A stretch of 64,000 nucleotides of DNA from Pseudarthrobacter sulfonivorans. GTDB lineage: Bacteria; Actinomycetota; Actinomycetes; Actinomycetales; Micrococcaceae. Position 1 is the first letter of the stretch; each line of letters opens with the position of its first letter. The translations under genes were made by a program, and so were the position numbers. The notes under the pieces were generated by a model that made no database searches, had not been told where the DNA came from, and worked only from the letters and a program-made list of their open reading frames with translations. Positions 36,130-45,663 of this stretch are shown in pieces. The stretch is taken from NCBI RefSeq assembly GCF_014712225.1, contig NZ_JACXBW010000010.1, positions 124,001 through 188,000 on the forward strand, read 5' to 3'.

Positions 36130-38289
36130 CTAATCGTCAGTGGTGGGCCTGGCCTGGTTCACGAGCTCTGTGAGCCATGGCCGGTGTTCGCGGTGGAATG
36201 TCATTCCTTCAGGCAACCCCTGCACGGAAGGTTCGGAACCCCTGATATCGATGGTGATTCGGCCTCCGGCCATGGGCGCGTTGGTGATGTGCAGGTCCCC
36301 GAAGGATTCCGGGAGTACCGGGTCCATCCAAAGACCACCTCGGGACACGTGCGCGTTGTACCGCATCAGGCTCGTGACCAGCAGGATTGGTGTGGTCGCT
36401 GCCCAGGCCTGCGGCGAGCAGGCCGTCGGGTATGGCACGGGCCCGGTGACTTCGTCACGGCTGAAGCCGCAGAACAGCTCTGGGAGCCTGCCGTCGGTGT
36501 AATCGGCTGCCTCGAACAGGGCGGTGGCGATTCGCTGTGCTTCTTCCACGAAACCGTAACGGATCAGGCCCGCGGCGATGATGGCGTTATCGTGCGGCCA
36601 GACCGAGCCGTTGTGGTAACTGGCGGGATTGTAGGCGCCCATGTCGCTGGCCAGGGTTCGGACGCCCCAGCCGGTGAACATTTCGGGGGACATCAGCCGT
36701 TCGGCCACCAATGGTATTTTGTCCTCATCGAGTATTCCGTGCCACAGGCATTGCCCCATGTTGGAGGCGCAGGCGTCGACAGGTCGTTTTCTTGCGTCAA
36801 GGGCGACGGCGTAGTATCCGCGTTCGGGCATCCAGAACTGCTCGTTGAACCGTTTCTTCAGCTGCGCCGCCTCGTCGGTGAGCCCGGCCGCCAAAGGCGC
36901 GTCACCGGCGTCGTACGCCATTACTGCCCGTGACAGTAAGGCGCTGTAGACGTAGGCCTGGACCTCGCAGAGCGCGATAGGCGGCTCGGCCAGTGTCCCG
37001 TCGGCGAAGTTGATACCGTCCCAGGAGTCCTTCCAACCTTGATTGATGAGCCCTTGACCGTTGAGGCGCGAGTACTCGACGAACCCGTCGCCGTCCTTGT
37101 CGCCGTAATTCCGGACCCAGTCCAGCGCGCGGTCGGCGTGGGGCAGCAGCGCGGCGATAGTGTCCTTCGCAAAACCCCAGCGGTTTACCGATCCTAAGGT
37201 GGAAACGAATAGAGGAGTGGCGTCAACGCTGCCGTAGTAGGCGGACTTGCCGCCCAACGCGAGGCCGCCGGAGACACCCAGTCTGACCTCATGCAGGATC
37301 TTTCCAGGTTCCTCCTCGCTCATTGGATCCACCATGCTTCCTTGCCTGTCGGCGAGTGTCTGCAAGGTGCCAAGTGCCAGGGAAGGGTCCACCGGCAGCG
37401 CCATTAGTGAAGCCCAGAGCGAGTCGCGGCCGAATAGAGTCATGAACCATGGCGCACCGGCGGCCACCACGATCCGTTCCGGATTGTCCGGGTCCTCAAT
37501 GCGGAGTGCTCCCAGATCGTCGTAGCTTCGCCGCAGCGTCCGTTCGATGGAGCGATTGCCCATGTGTAGGTGGGGGATCTTCGCCAGCCATTCCTGGCGG
37601 CGGCGGTCGCTGCGAGTTATCTCACCTTCAGCCGGCCGAACGAAGGAGGCCACTGGGTCCCCGCTGCCGTTGACGACAGGCACCACGCTCAGCAACGTCT
37701 TCCACTGGCCGTGCGGCGGGATAACTGTCCGATACCTGAGGCCATCGGGCGTGACGTCGGCGCCGTCCCCCTTAACTATGACGCTCTTCGAGACGTCCTG
37801 CCAGACGCCGCTGATAGTCAGAGAGCTGCCGTCGGGTTTCCGGGATTCTTCCCATCGCCGTTGGACACGAGCCTCCTTTACTTCGAAGAGATCCGCGAAA
37901 TCCGACGCCACGCTGAGGACAACGACACATTCTGCCGCCTCTAAGGAGTAATTGCGGATGGTGATCTCCTCCAGGATCCCCGCGCCTACTTCCCGTAGTC
38001 GCTTCACGATCAGGGGGCTGTCCGCATGCCCGTCAGCTCGGGGAACCCGGCCAATAAATAATGCCCGATACGGTTCCTTCGTCTCAGCCGTCAACGGCTC
38101 CAGTGGCTGGCCATTCACGGCCAGATTCCAACGCGACAGAATGCGGGTGTCCTCATGGAAAACCCCGTGTGGAGACTCAGGATGGATGTCCCCGTTCGCC
38201 AGGGAAATGCAGAAGGATGAACCCTCCACCAAGGTAACGGTGCCGGACCCTACAGGCCCCGCAGCTGTCTCAGCATTCCAACCAGCCAT
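36130..38289 (-). CDS. Amylo-alpha-1,6-glucosidase / glycogen-debranching-type glycosidase
   Basis: 719 residues. The N-terminal GDE domain shows SSFCISLANGDIHPESPHGVFHEDTRILSRW. The (alpha/alpha)6 barrel follows with VAAGAPWFMTLFGRDSLWASL, NQGWKDSWDGI, NEQFWMPERGYYAVAL, NPASYHNGSVWPHDNAI and ACSPQAWAA. I choose the ATG at 38289 because AAGGAG lies six bases upstream. It has no obvious link to the catabolic genes around it and may be native DNA between imported blocks. Confidence 0.9.
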   Translation of the reverse strand: MAGWNAETAAGPVGSGTVTLVEGSSFCISLANGDIHPESPHGVFHEDTRILSRWNLAVNGQPLEPLTAETKEPYRALFIGRVPRADGHADSPLIVKRLREVGAGILEEITIRNYSLEAAECVVVLSVASDFADLFEVKEARVQRRWEESRKPDGSSLTISGVWQDVSKSVIVKGDGADVTPDGLRYRTVIPPHGQWKTLLSVVPVVNGSGDPVASFVRPAEGEITRSDRRRQEWLAKIPHLHMGNRSIERTLRRSYDDLGALRIEDPDNPERIVVAAGAPWFMTLFGRDSLWASLMALPVDPSLALGTLQTLADRQGSMVDPMSEEEPGKILHEVRLGVSGGLALGGKSAYYGSVDATPLFVSTLGSVNRWGFAKDTIAALLPHADRALDWVRNYGDKDGDGFVEYSRLNGQGLINQGWKDSWDGINFADGTLAEPPIALCEVQAYVYSALLSRAVMAYDAGDAPLAAGLTDEAAQLKKRFNEQFWMPERGYYAVALDARKRPVDACASNMGQCLWHGILDEDKIPLVAERLMSPEMFTGWGVRTLASDMGAYNPASYHNGSVWPHDNAIIAAGLIRYGFVEEAQRIATALFEAADYTDGRLPELFCGFSRDEVTGPVPYPTACSPQAWAATTPILLVTSLMRYNAHVSRGGLWMDPVLPESFGDLHITNAPMAGGRITIDIRGSEPSVQGLPEGMTFHREHRPWLTELVNQARPTTDD

Positions 38290-38546
38290 CCCCGACTCCT
38301 TCACAGCTAATGAACTGGGCAGCGCAATCCGAAGTCCGGGCCCATCCGTCGATCGCCGCCATCGTCCGATGGATAAGACGCTACGCTTGTCCTTTCCTCG
38401 ATAGAAGGTGGCTGAACACCCAAGCTTTGGTCGGCTGTTCCGGCCATTCGGCTAAAAGTGGCATCATCGGAGAGGTGACTGGGCACAAGCGCACTGCTTT
38501 GCCGCGGGCATCATTATGGGGACCACGCAGACTTTCTCAATAAAAT

Positions 38547-38560
38547 GCTGGTCAACCAGC
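38547..38560. promoter_or_regulatory. Palindromic operator candidate f (GCTGGTCAACCAGC)
   Basis: The best copy: arms GCTGGT and ACCAGC are perfectly symmetrical around CA. TAGTAT, a -10-like hexamer, follows directly. It lies 84 bases before the MFS start. Confidence 0.72.
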
Positions 38561-38643
38561 TAGTATTCGAGGTACCGTCTTAAGCGGGGCACTGAGCGTT
38601 GCACATCGACGTGCTGACCTCACTCCCCGCGAAAGGTAAGGCA

Positions 38644-39915
38644 ATGACGTCCCGTCCAACAATCGCCGTCTCTGATCCCACTGCTGTCGTATTCAGGCGC
38701 CACCGAGCGATGTCCACCGCCGGGGCATTCTTGTTCATGGTGATGGCGTCGTTGAATATGGCGATGGGGTTCCTGGTGCTGCCAGGATCTAAGTGGTTCG
38801 GCGTGACAACCGCAGAGTACTTGCTCTGGTACACCGTGTACATGCTCTCGAGCGCCGCCGTGTTCATTGCAGTAGGCAAGCTCATGGCAACGATCGGTGT
38901 GCGACGTGTTGTCATCGCGTCGGGCACACTCGTTGTGCTGTGTCTGTCCGCGATGGCATTCGCGCCTAACATCGTCGTCTTCTACCTGCTGTCCTGCCCT
39001 CTTGGGATTGGCTGGGCGGGAACCGCGGCGCTTGCGTCGAACTCCCTCGTCACGGGATGGCATACGGATAGGCGTGGCACGGTCCTTGGCGTTGTGGCCA
39101 CGGGGATCGGCGTGGGCGGCTTCATATGGGGGATCCTCTTTCCGCCGGTTGTGGCCGCGTTCGGCTTCCGTGGAGGCATGCTTGCGTTGGCCTTTTTGGT
39201 GACCTTGTTGTCAGTCGTGCCTGGCATCCTTTTAATCAAAGACCCCCCGCGGTTGGCGGGCGGCAGCACAAGGCAGGAATCGTCGGGGAAACGCCACGGA
39301 CTCCTCAAAGGTGTGGGCACAGCGGTCGCGTTGCTCGGTGCCGCGGCGCTGGTGATCGCGCTAGAAGGGACTTTCTCGCAGATCCAACCAGCGGTCTACG
39401 CCGCCTCCGGTATTGATCTGCAGCTCGCCGGCCTCCTTGTTTCCTACTATGCGCTCTGCGGGGTAGTTGCCAAGCCGGTCCTGGGGTACTTGTACGATCG
39501 ATTGGGAACTGGCGTCCTCTTTGTTGCGCTGGGTGTGTTGTTTGTTGTGGGACTGCCTGGAATCGCACTACTGCGGGAATCGGGGATTTGGGTCTTCTGG
39601 ATACTGATCCCGGTCGCAGCGATATCTCTCTCGGTTATCACCGTCGTGTTGCCGCTTCTCACAGTGCGTGCAGTGGGTGAGGACCGCTTTCCGGTCGCTT
39701 ACGGCGTCGTGATGAGTGGTACGTGGGTGGGTCTAGCCGTCGGTCTGCCGCTGTGGGGATTGACGTTTGACATCACGGGCGACTATGACTTGGCGATGCT
39801 GCTGGCCGGAATGGCTGGACTGGTCGGCCTAACCTTCGCCTTTATCGCCTTGAAACTCGGCAGACGCTCCGAGCTCCAACCTCAGACCGAGGCCCAGCTC
39901 ACCGTTCCGGTGTAG
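38644..39915 (+). CDS. MFS transporter (monocarboxylate/oxalate-formate type)
   Basis: 423 residues with about twelve membrane segments. The loop between helices 2 and 3 carries GKLMATIGVRRVV and helices 4-5 read GIGWAGTAALASNSLVTGW followed by DRRGTVLGVVATGIGVGG, typical of OFA-family monocarboxylate transporters. The C-terminal half shows KPVLGYLYDRLG. AAGGTAAGG precedes the ATG at 38644. Upstream lies operator candidate f, so it is likely co-regulated and may import the substrate or export an acid intermediate. Confidence 0.85.
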   Translation: MTSRPTIAVSDPTAVVFRRHRAMSTAGAFLFMVMASLNMAMGFLVLPGSKWFGVTTAEYLLWYTVYMLSSAAVFIAVGKLMATIGVRRVVIASGTLVVLCLSAMAFAPNIVVFYLLSCPLGIGWAGTAALASNSLVTGWHTDRRGTVLGVVATGIGVGGFIWGILFPPVVAAFGFRGGMLALAFLVTLLSVVPGILLIKDPPRLAGGSTRQESSGKRHGLLKGVGTAVALLGAAALVIALEGTFSQIQPAVYAASGIDLQLAGLLVSYYALCGVVAKPVLGYLYDRLGTGVLFVALGVLFVVGLPGIALLRESGIWVFWILIPVAAISLSVITVVLPLLTVRAVGEDRFPVAYGVVMSGTWVGLAVGLPLWGLTFDITGDYDLAMLLAGMAGLVGLTFAFIALKLGRRSELQPQTEAQLTVPV

Positions 39916-40840
39916 GTGCTGGTGCCCGCTGCGGGAAGTCGGTGAGCCCGCCACAGTCCGGGATTAGATGCCCTGGCGCTCGCGGCCCGGCATATCGGAA
40001 GAGGCCAGGGCCACTAGATAACTTTCCTAGTTTCATGCCGGCAACCACTCGACAAACCAGTCGAGGCGGCTGCGTCTGTTTCAGGTCACCTTCCCCACGC
40101 CTATCTCGGCCATGCGGCGCACTTTGGCGAGGTGTTCGGTGCCACGGTGTCCGCATGGTCTTGGACTGCCACGCTGTGCCCGCGAGGGTCTTCTCGCTCA
40201 AGCGCCATCCGCTCGGCTCCATGCTGAAGACATGTGGGGCTGAGCTGGGATTATCGCGAAGCTTGGTCCAGCAGCTTCCGGAACTGTTCCTCGGTGTTGC
40301 GGATGAGTTTTTCGCCGTTAAGGCAGAACGTCAGTGTGCCCGTAACGCCCAGGCCGGTGCCTCGGCGATGCCTTTGCGGATCCGTTCCCTGGTTTCTTCG
40401 GCGGTTACGGCGGCGTCCTACTTCTCCAGATCCAGATCCAGATCCAGTCCCAGGTCATGGGCGAGAGTGCGGAAACAGGGCTGCCTGACGCGTCCTGCTT
40501 TTCACCCACTGCGGCCGCGTGTCGAACATCTGAATGGACATCTGTGCGAATCCGTTGCGGACCCGGTCACCAAGCGCACTTATGTCAGCGCCGCCAAAGA
40601 CGGGTGCGCCGACGAACACAAGAAACTCGGACTCAAACCTGCCGCGGCCGGCCGACTCCGCAAGGCAGCCATGCGAACCTCAGCACGACAAGGGCGGATG
40701 GCCCAGGCATGCGCCAGGGCGGCCCGCTCAAAGAGCGGACCGCACTGTCGCATCGAGGGGCCTCGCGACGACATTGGTGATTGGGGCAACTCAGAAGGCT
40801 ACTGGACCATATCGGCAGAAAAGTGTGGCCCATTGCTGCT
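39916..40840. other. Long stretch without a supported gene
   Basis: About 925 bases between the MFS gene and the convergent ABC permease. Open frames exist on both strands but share no family motifs. The minus strand near 40240-40320 gives short protein-like pieces (CLNGEKLIRNTEEQFRKLL) broken by stops, which suggests a decayed gene. A hexamer repeat TCCAGA is present at 40425-40447. Confidence 0.45.
40425..40447. repeat. Short tandem repeat (TCCAGA, 3.8 copies)
   Basis: Three full copies of TCCAGA followed by TCCAG, inside the non-coding stretch after the MFS gene. Confidence 0.7.
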
Positions 40841-41734
40841 TTAAAACGGCGTAGCCGCCTGGCCCGTTTTGTCTGCTGCCCACGGAACCAGCCACTTCCC
40901 TAGCAGCTTGACCGATAAGGTCAACATCACGCCTGTCACGGACACCGTGATGATTCCTGCGTACATCTGTGCCGTAGCCAGGAGAGACCACGAACTCCAG
41001 ATCAGCCAGCCGATTCCCTCCCGCGCTGACACGAACTCGATACTTACGACCATGAGCATCGCGACGCCGATGTTCAGCCGCAGCGCGACGAACATGGCCG
41101 GCAAGGCGGAAGGGAGCTCAACGTGCCATATTCGCTGAAATCGGGATGCCCCAAAGGACCGTGCAGCTTCTTGAAACCCGCGAGGAGTCGTGCTGAAAGC
41201 AGCCATCGTCTGCAGCCAAGTGAAGAAGAATATCGTGATACCGATCATCAGCACTTTCGGCGTTTCCCCCAAGCCGAAGATGAGCAAGAGGATGGGAAAG
41301 ATCGCCAGCTTGGGGATCATGTACATAGCGGTCAGGACACCGTCCAGCGCCGCCCGTACAAGCCGGGAGAGACCCATGACCATCCCGATGATGGTTCCGG
41401 CGATCACTCCCATTATGAAGCCGAAGAGGACGCGCTGCAGACTCACAGACAAGTTGGACCACAGGACTCCTTCCGTAGCGAGTTGTGCAGCTTTGGCAAG
41501 GACGCGGGATGGTGCCGGGAAATAAGCGCGGTCAATCGATCCTGACTGTGCGGCAATCTCCCAACTCGCGAGGAATACGATTGGTGCGACCCATGCGAGG
41601 CCGGTCTCCGTCCAGCGCCTGCGTCGGCGGTACTGCTGAGGATTCAATTCCGCTGCCGCTGGCCTGATGACCTTGGACGTGGGCTCGGGCATCAGATCAC
41701 GCTGTATCGGATTTCTTTGTACAACATCAGTCAT
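40841..41734 (-). CDS. ABC transporter permease (SsuC/TauC/NitT type)
   Basis: 297 residues. Six membrane segments and the EAA-like loop EAARSFGASRFQRIWHVELPSALPAMF identify a nitrate/sulfonate/taurine-type permease. GAGGGG precedes the ATG. The start overlaps the ATPase stop by eight bases. The substrate may be an organic acid and not a sulfonate, given the neighbours. Confidence 0.9.
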   Translation of the reverse strand: MTDVVQRNPIQRDLMPEPTSKVIRPAAAELNPQQYRRRRRWTETGLAWVAPIVFLASWEIAAQSGSIDRAYFPAPSRVLAKAAQLATEGVLWSNLSVSLQRVLFGFIMGVIAGTIIGMVMGLSRLVRAALDGVLTAMYMIPKLAIFPILLLIFGLGETPKVLMIGITIFFFTWLQTMAAFSTTPRGFQEAARSFGASRFQRIWHVELPSALPAMFVALRLNIGVAMLMVVSIEFVSAREGIGWLIWSSWSLLATAQMYAGIITVSVTGVMLTLSVKLLGKWLVPWAADKTGQAATPF

Positions 41735-42608
41735 CTTGGTTCCCCTCGTTCGGCTTCGGTAGTCTGCCGCCTACTTCGCTGCGCAGCAGACCCCAGATTT
41801 CTTCCTGTAAGGCCGCGAATTCAGCGGTTCCTCGGATCTCCGGCAGCCTGGGGCGTTCAAATGGGATCCTGAAGTCGGCTATGACTCTGCCCGGCCTCGC
41901 CGACATGACGATGACTCTGTCCCCGAGAAGGATGGCTTCCTCCAAGCTGTGTGTGACAAAGACGAGAGTTCGTCGATCTTTCTCCCAAAGCTCAAGCAAC
42001 TCGTCCTGCATTACCAGCCGCATCTGCGCGTCTAGAGCTGCGAACGGCTCATCCATGAGGAGCACCTCGGGTTCGACGGCCAGTGCCCGTGCAATGGAAA
42101 CGCGCTGGCGCATCCCGCCGGACAATGTTCCAGGATATGCATTGGCGAAGTCGGATAGGCCAAGGCGGGCCAGCAGACTTTCAACCCGCGCTTTCCCTAC
42201 TTTCTTTGGGACCCGGGCCAAGTCAAGCCCGAAGCGAACATTGGCGGCAACCGACTTCCAAGGGAAGATGTTGTAATCCTGAAAGACCATCGCCGTCGGC
42301 ACCTGTGCCGAACGTTTGCGAATTTCGATGGTGCCTTCAGAAGGACGAAGGAGGTCAGCCATGATCTTCAACAGCGTTGATTTTCCGCAACCCGATGGGC
42401 CGACGATGCAGACCAGTTCACCATCATTAATAGTGAGGTCGAGCGGTCCAAACGCCCTCATTGCGCCGTTAGCCGACGCAAAAGTCCGGCCTACTCCGGT
42501 CGCGATAATTTTAGGTTCCAGTCGTGGCATCGTACCCACACCTGACCCACCAATCGCACCAGTGTCTGGTTGCACAAAAGACCCCTTTTTCGAGATGGCA
42601 TCATTCAT
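41727..42608 (-). CDS. ABC transporter ATP-binding protein (SsuB/TauB type)
   Basis: 293 residues. Walker A GPSGCGKSTLLK, Q-loop VFQDYNIFPW, signature LSGGMRQRVSIARAL, Walker B EVLLMDEPFAALD and H-loop FVTHSLEEA are all present. The start overlaps the stop of the binding-protein gene by ATGA. Confidence 0.93.
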   Translation of the reverse strand: MNDAISKKGSFVQPDTGAIGGSGVGTMPRLEPKIIATGVGRTFASANGAMRAFGPLDLTINDGELVCIVGPSGCGKSTLLKIMADLLRPSEGTIEIRKRSAQVPTAMVFQDYNIFPWKSVAANVRFGLDLARVPKKVGKARVESLLARLGLSDFANAYPGTLSGGMRQRVSIARALAVEPEVLLMDEPFAALDAQMRLVMQDELLELWEKDRRTLVFVTHSLEEAILLGDRVIVMSARPGRVIADFRIPFERPRLPEIRGTAEFAALQEEIWGLLRSEVGGRLPKPNEGNQDD

Positions 42609-43681
42609 CGGAGGACCGATTCCAAAACTTTGGAGTCGGTGATCTTGTCAACCCCGAGCGGCTTGTCATAGTTGAGCAGTCCACCAACACGGATCCAGAA
42701 CTCCTCCAAGGGCACCACTGAGTCAAGCGGCGGCGCAAGATTGGGGTCGAAATTCCGAGGCACGCCGGCCTTCAGAACGGACTCCTCGACGCCGATGATT
42801 TTTGACAGCGCGGTCAGGACGTCTGGATCGCTGTAGTAATTGCCCTGAAGGTGTGTGCGGGCAGTCCGAAGCATCGCGCGGACAACCGCCTGGGCAACCT
42901 CGGGCCGGTCCTCAATGAGGTTGCCCATGATTGTTCCGATGATCCCCTTGTTCCAAGGTGCCACTAAGACGGCGTCACCGCTCTCCTTCAACGCCTTCGC
43001 GAACGGCAGGGCCACTGATCCCAGCTCAACGGCTCCATTTTGGAGTGCCTGGACAGTCTCGGGAGGTGTCAGTTCTACCAAAGTCACATCTTTGATCGAG
43101 AGTTCACATGAATTGAGGTAGGTGTCCAGCGAAACAGCAAGGGGATTTCCTTCGCCCCCAGTCTGAATTGCAACGCTCTTGCCTTTAAGATCGCAAGCAG
43201 AAGTGGTGCCATCACCGCCAGGGCGCTGCCACCACCCCGCATCGGCGGCCTTGGCAACTTCTCCTCCGCCGGTCACGAATCGGATGTTTGAGCCGTCAGC
43301 TGCTTGGTTGAACATGCCCGCGAAGGGGGCGGTGACGGCAAGGTCTAACCGGTTTTGGGCCATTAAGGCGAAGATCGTGCTGGCCGGGGAAACGACCTCG
43401 ATCTGTACGTCGATGTTCTCCTTCTCGAACTCGCCCATCGCTTCTGCCAGGGTGAGGACGGCATAGCCCTCGCCGTTTCCGGCAGTTGCGGCTTTTAGCG
43501 TGACGCGCTCAGCGAGTGGGTTCGGATCCAAGCCCGGCTTTAGATCTTCCTTCGCCACTACTGACTCCGCCCGGTCCCGGGCGTCGCAGGCGGCGACCGT
43601 GAAAAGGAGAGCAGCCGCGACCGCGGCCGCGAGTGGCCGGCCAGCGAATCGGCTAACTGACGGTACAAAACCATCCTTCAT
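42605..43681 (-). CDS. ABC transporter substrate-binding lipoprotein (SsuA/NMT1-like)
   Basis: 358 residues. A signal peptide with lipobox FTVAAC makes Cys32 the likely lipidated residue. The NMT1/SsuA domain begins LKAATAGNGEGYAVLTLAEAMGEFEKENIDVQIE and continues with NRLDLAVTAPFAG. GAAAGGG precedes the ATG. First gene of a compact three-gene transporter operon. Confidence 0.9.
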   Translation of the reverse strand: MKDGFVPSVSRFAGRPLAAAVAAALLFTVAACDARDRAESVVAKEDLKPGLDPNPLAERVTLKAATAGNGEGYAVLTLAEAMGEFEKENIDVQIEVVSPASTIFALMAQNRLDLAVTAPFAGMFNQAADGSNIRFVTGGGEVAKAADAGWWQRPGGDGTTSACDLKGKSVAIQTGGEGNPLAVSLDTYLNSCELSIKDVTLVELTPPETVQALQNGAVELGSVALPFAKALKESGDAVLVAPWNKGIIGTIMGNLIEDRPEVAQAVVRAMLRTARTHLQGNYYSDPDVLTALSKIIGVEESVLKAGVPRNFDPNLAPPLDSVVPLEEFWIRVGGLLNYDKPLGVDKITDSKVLESVLR

Positions 43682-43738
43682 GAATTGCCCTTTCTATAGG
43701 TTCAAAAGAGGAGAAAATAAGGCGTTATGCGGACTTCT

Positions 43739-43920
43739 GGCGGCACTTGCTGTGTCTGCTGAGGTGGCCGACTACGTCGTCATCACGACTCCCGCGCGTT
43801 GGAGCGCCGGCACGGGCGGCACATCACCAGCCTCGAGAGCCGGCGCGACGAAAGCTTCCGCGACAGCGGGGCCACACAGTGGGATGGTCTGTCCACGGAA
43901 GCCCCGCACCGGACATGCAT
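43739..43920 (+). pseudogene. Decayed fragment of a thiolase-like (Ltp-type) gene
   Basis: This stretch aligns with 44748-44935 of the intact gene downstream. Shared runs include GGCGGCAC...TCACCAGCCTCGA, GGAGCG and AGCTTCCGCGACNGCGG. The reading frame is broken by small indels. It corresponds to roughly residues 92-154 of the thiolase-like protein. A third copy of the gene therefore once stood here. Confidence 0.65.
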
Positions 43921-44156
43921 CAGCCAATGTAGCTCGACTACGTGGCGTTTGAGGCCCAGGGTGAGGACGCCGAAACATGGCGAAGATGCGGTTCGCCCGA
44001 TAGCCCGCAGACTCGCGGCATGGGCGGCTGGGTGTCGTTCCTCTGGACAGGGTCAGTCCAAGTAGGTGATAAAGCGTCTGACTACGCCGCCTCGATGAGC
44101 AAACTCTTCCCCTTCGTTGATGCCATCGAGGTCAATGGCGTTGGCGAGTAGGTGGT

Positions 44157-44188
44157 CCAGGTTGTACCTGTCTACAGGCACAACCTGG
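44157..44188. repeat. Near-perfect 32-bp palindrome
   Basis: Outer arms CCAGGTTGT / ACAACCTGG and inner arms CCTGT / ACAGG are separated by one A/C mismatch and a two-base centre. It could be a strong hairpin or a protein-binding site. Confidence 0.7.
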
Positions 44189-44356
44189 GCGAAGAACGGG
44201 ACATCGACCTTGAAGTCCCGGGTAAGACGGTGATGGAGGCCACACTAGCAAAAATAACTGAACAGTCAACTACTTTCCGTCAGGCTGCTCGCTGAGGGCC
44301 ATTCACTAAACTGGAAGACGCCAGCTAGCCATACACATAAACCCTTGACTAATGTT

Positions 44357-44370
44357 GCTGGTTGACTAAC
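44357..44370. promoter_or_regulatory. Palindromic operator candidate g (GCTGGTTGACTAAC)
   Basis: Fits the consensus fully. TATTAGG follows directly as a possible -10. It is 104 bases before the first thiolase-like gene. Confidence 0.68.
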
Positions 44371-44473
44371 TATTAGGTGGGTAACAGGCGATGCACGCTT
44401 ATCACGCCACTCGCCCAAGCCCTGCCGATGTTGTTGCCTCGCATCGGTAGCATTGCTTCCCGAAAGGACATTT

Positions 44474-45661
44474 ATGGCCATCGATGCCTGCATTGTCGGC
44501 ATAGGCACCAGTCATGCCGTTGGTCTGGAGCTCGGGCAAACGCCGCTCGCGCTGCAGTTCGAAGCGTTCACTGCGTCACTGGAGGACGCTGGTCTGGACA
44601 AGGACTTGGTCGACGGAATCATTACGGCCCGCGGCGCACCGTCCGGTGTCGATTACGACGAGTTCGTGGTTGCAGCCGGCCTGAACGTTCGTTGGGTCAG
44701 CCAAATGTGGTCGCACGGGCGGTGGACGGCTTCCGCGCTTTCTCAGGCAGCACTTGCCGTGTCTGCTGGCGTGGCGGACTATGTCGCCGTCACCAACTCC
44801 CACGTGTCGGAGCGTGGATACGGGCGGCACCTCACCAGCCTCGACAACCGGCTCGACGAGAGCTTCCGCGACGGCGGCGGACCGTACAGCGGATGGGCTA
44901 TCCATGGAAGCCCTGGCGCCGGCACCGGAGCGGCATTGGTCACTCAGCAGTACATGGACAGATACGGTGCTACCCCTGCCGATCTCGCGGCAGTCGCGGT
45001 CGGCCACCGCCTTCATGCCGCCCGAAACCCATTCGCACTTCTGCGCGACGATCCGCTGACCGAGGCGGACTACCTGGCATCACCCGAAATCCTCGGCCCT
45101 CTTCGCTCACCTGACATCTGTCGCATGATTGACGGAGCGACGAGTCTTATCGTGACTACGTCTGACCGGGCTGCTGAGCTTGATGTTCCCTTCGTCCGCA
45201 TCGCGGGGATTGAGGGGATTCGGGCCAGCAGGGACAACTACGTGTTCTTCTCACGTCCGGGACTCGGCTCCGGTATCAGCGCCCCATCGGACTACATCGC
45301 GCCGGATACATCTCCGGTCTACGAGATGGCGGGCGTTTCGCGCGCCGACATCGATGCGCTCTACCTGTATGACCCGTTCGCGCATATGGTGTGGATGGTC
45401 ATGGAGCGATGGGGGTTCTGCAAGGAGGGTGAAGCCGCGTCCTATGTCCGAGAGAGGGGCATCGGCCTCGATTCACCATTGCCGATCAACACCAACGGCG
45501 GCCTCCTCGCAGAGGGGCACCTCTTCGGATACGGCCATCTCATTGAGATGACACGGCAGCTCCGAGGCACCGCCGGCGATCGACAGGTCACCGATGCCAC
45601 CGTGTTGCAGTGGGCCAATGCTTGGGGCGACTCGCTCATCCTGACGAACCAGAGGGGCTAA
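44474..45661 (+). CDS. Thiolase-like (Ltp2/SCP-x type) protein 1
   Basis: 395 residues starting MAIDACIVGIGTSHAVGLE. The thiolase fold is clear (LGQTPLALQFEAF, NTNGGLLAEGHLFGYGHL, MTRQLRG), but the nucleophilic cysteine position reads WSHGRWTASAL, with no Cys. This agrees with Ltp2-like retro-aldolases and not true thiolases. GAAAGGA precedes the ATG at 44474. It is followed at once by a DUF35 protein; Ltp2 works only in complex with a DUF35 partner. Probably a C-C lyase on a branched 3-hydroxyacyl-CoA. Confidence 0.85.
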   Translation: MAIDACIVGIGTSHAVGLELGQTPLALQFEAFTASLEDAGLDKDLVDGIITARGAPSGVDYDEFVVAAGLNVRWVSQMWSHGRWTASALSQAALAVSAGVADYVAVTNSHVSERGYGRHLTSLDNRLDESFRDGGGPYSGWAIHGSPGAGTGAALVTQQYMDRYGATPADLAAVAVGHRLHAARNPFALLRDDPLTEADYLASPEILGPLRSPDICRMIDGATSLIVTTSDRAAELDVPFVRIAGIEGIRASRDNYVFFSRPGLGSGISAPSDYIAPDTSPVYEMAGVSRADIDALYLYDPFAHMVWMVMERWGFCKEGEAASYVRERGIGLDSPLPINTNGGLLAEGHLFGYGHLIEMTRQLRGTAGDRQVTDATVLQWANAWGDSLILTNQRG

Positions 45662-45663
45662 AC

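Larger units (their letters stand above)
43921..44473. other. Gap with palindrome and operator before the thiolase-like operon
   Basis: No intact gene. It contains the large hairpin at 44157-44188, a half-site resembling the shared operator near 44256-44272 and operator candidate g at 44357-44370. A short frame across the hairpin (ERDIDLEVPGKTVMEA) looks faintly like a 2Fe-2S ferredoxin N-terminus, but is too short and broken to call. Confidence 0.45.

Noticed and set aside
40022..40844. Possible gene or transposase in the stretch after the MFS transporter
   Set aside because: Short protein-like pieces occur but are interrupted by stops in every frame, and I could not match them to a family.
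40843..40870. AAAACGG/CCGTTTT inverted repeat at the end of the ABC permease as a terminator
   Set aside because: The stem is short and AT-rich, overlaps the coding end and is not followed by a T-run on the minus strand.
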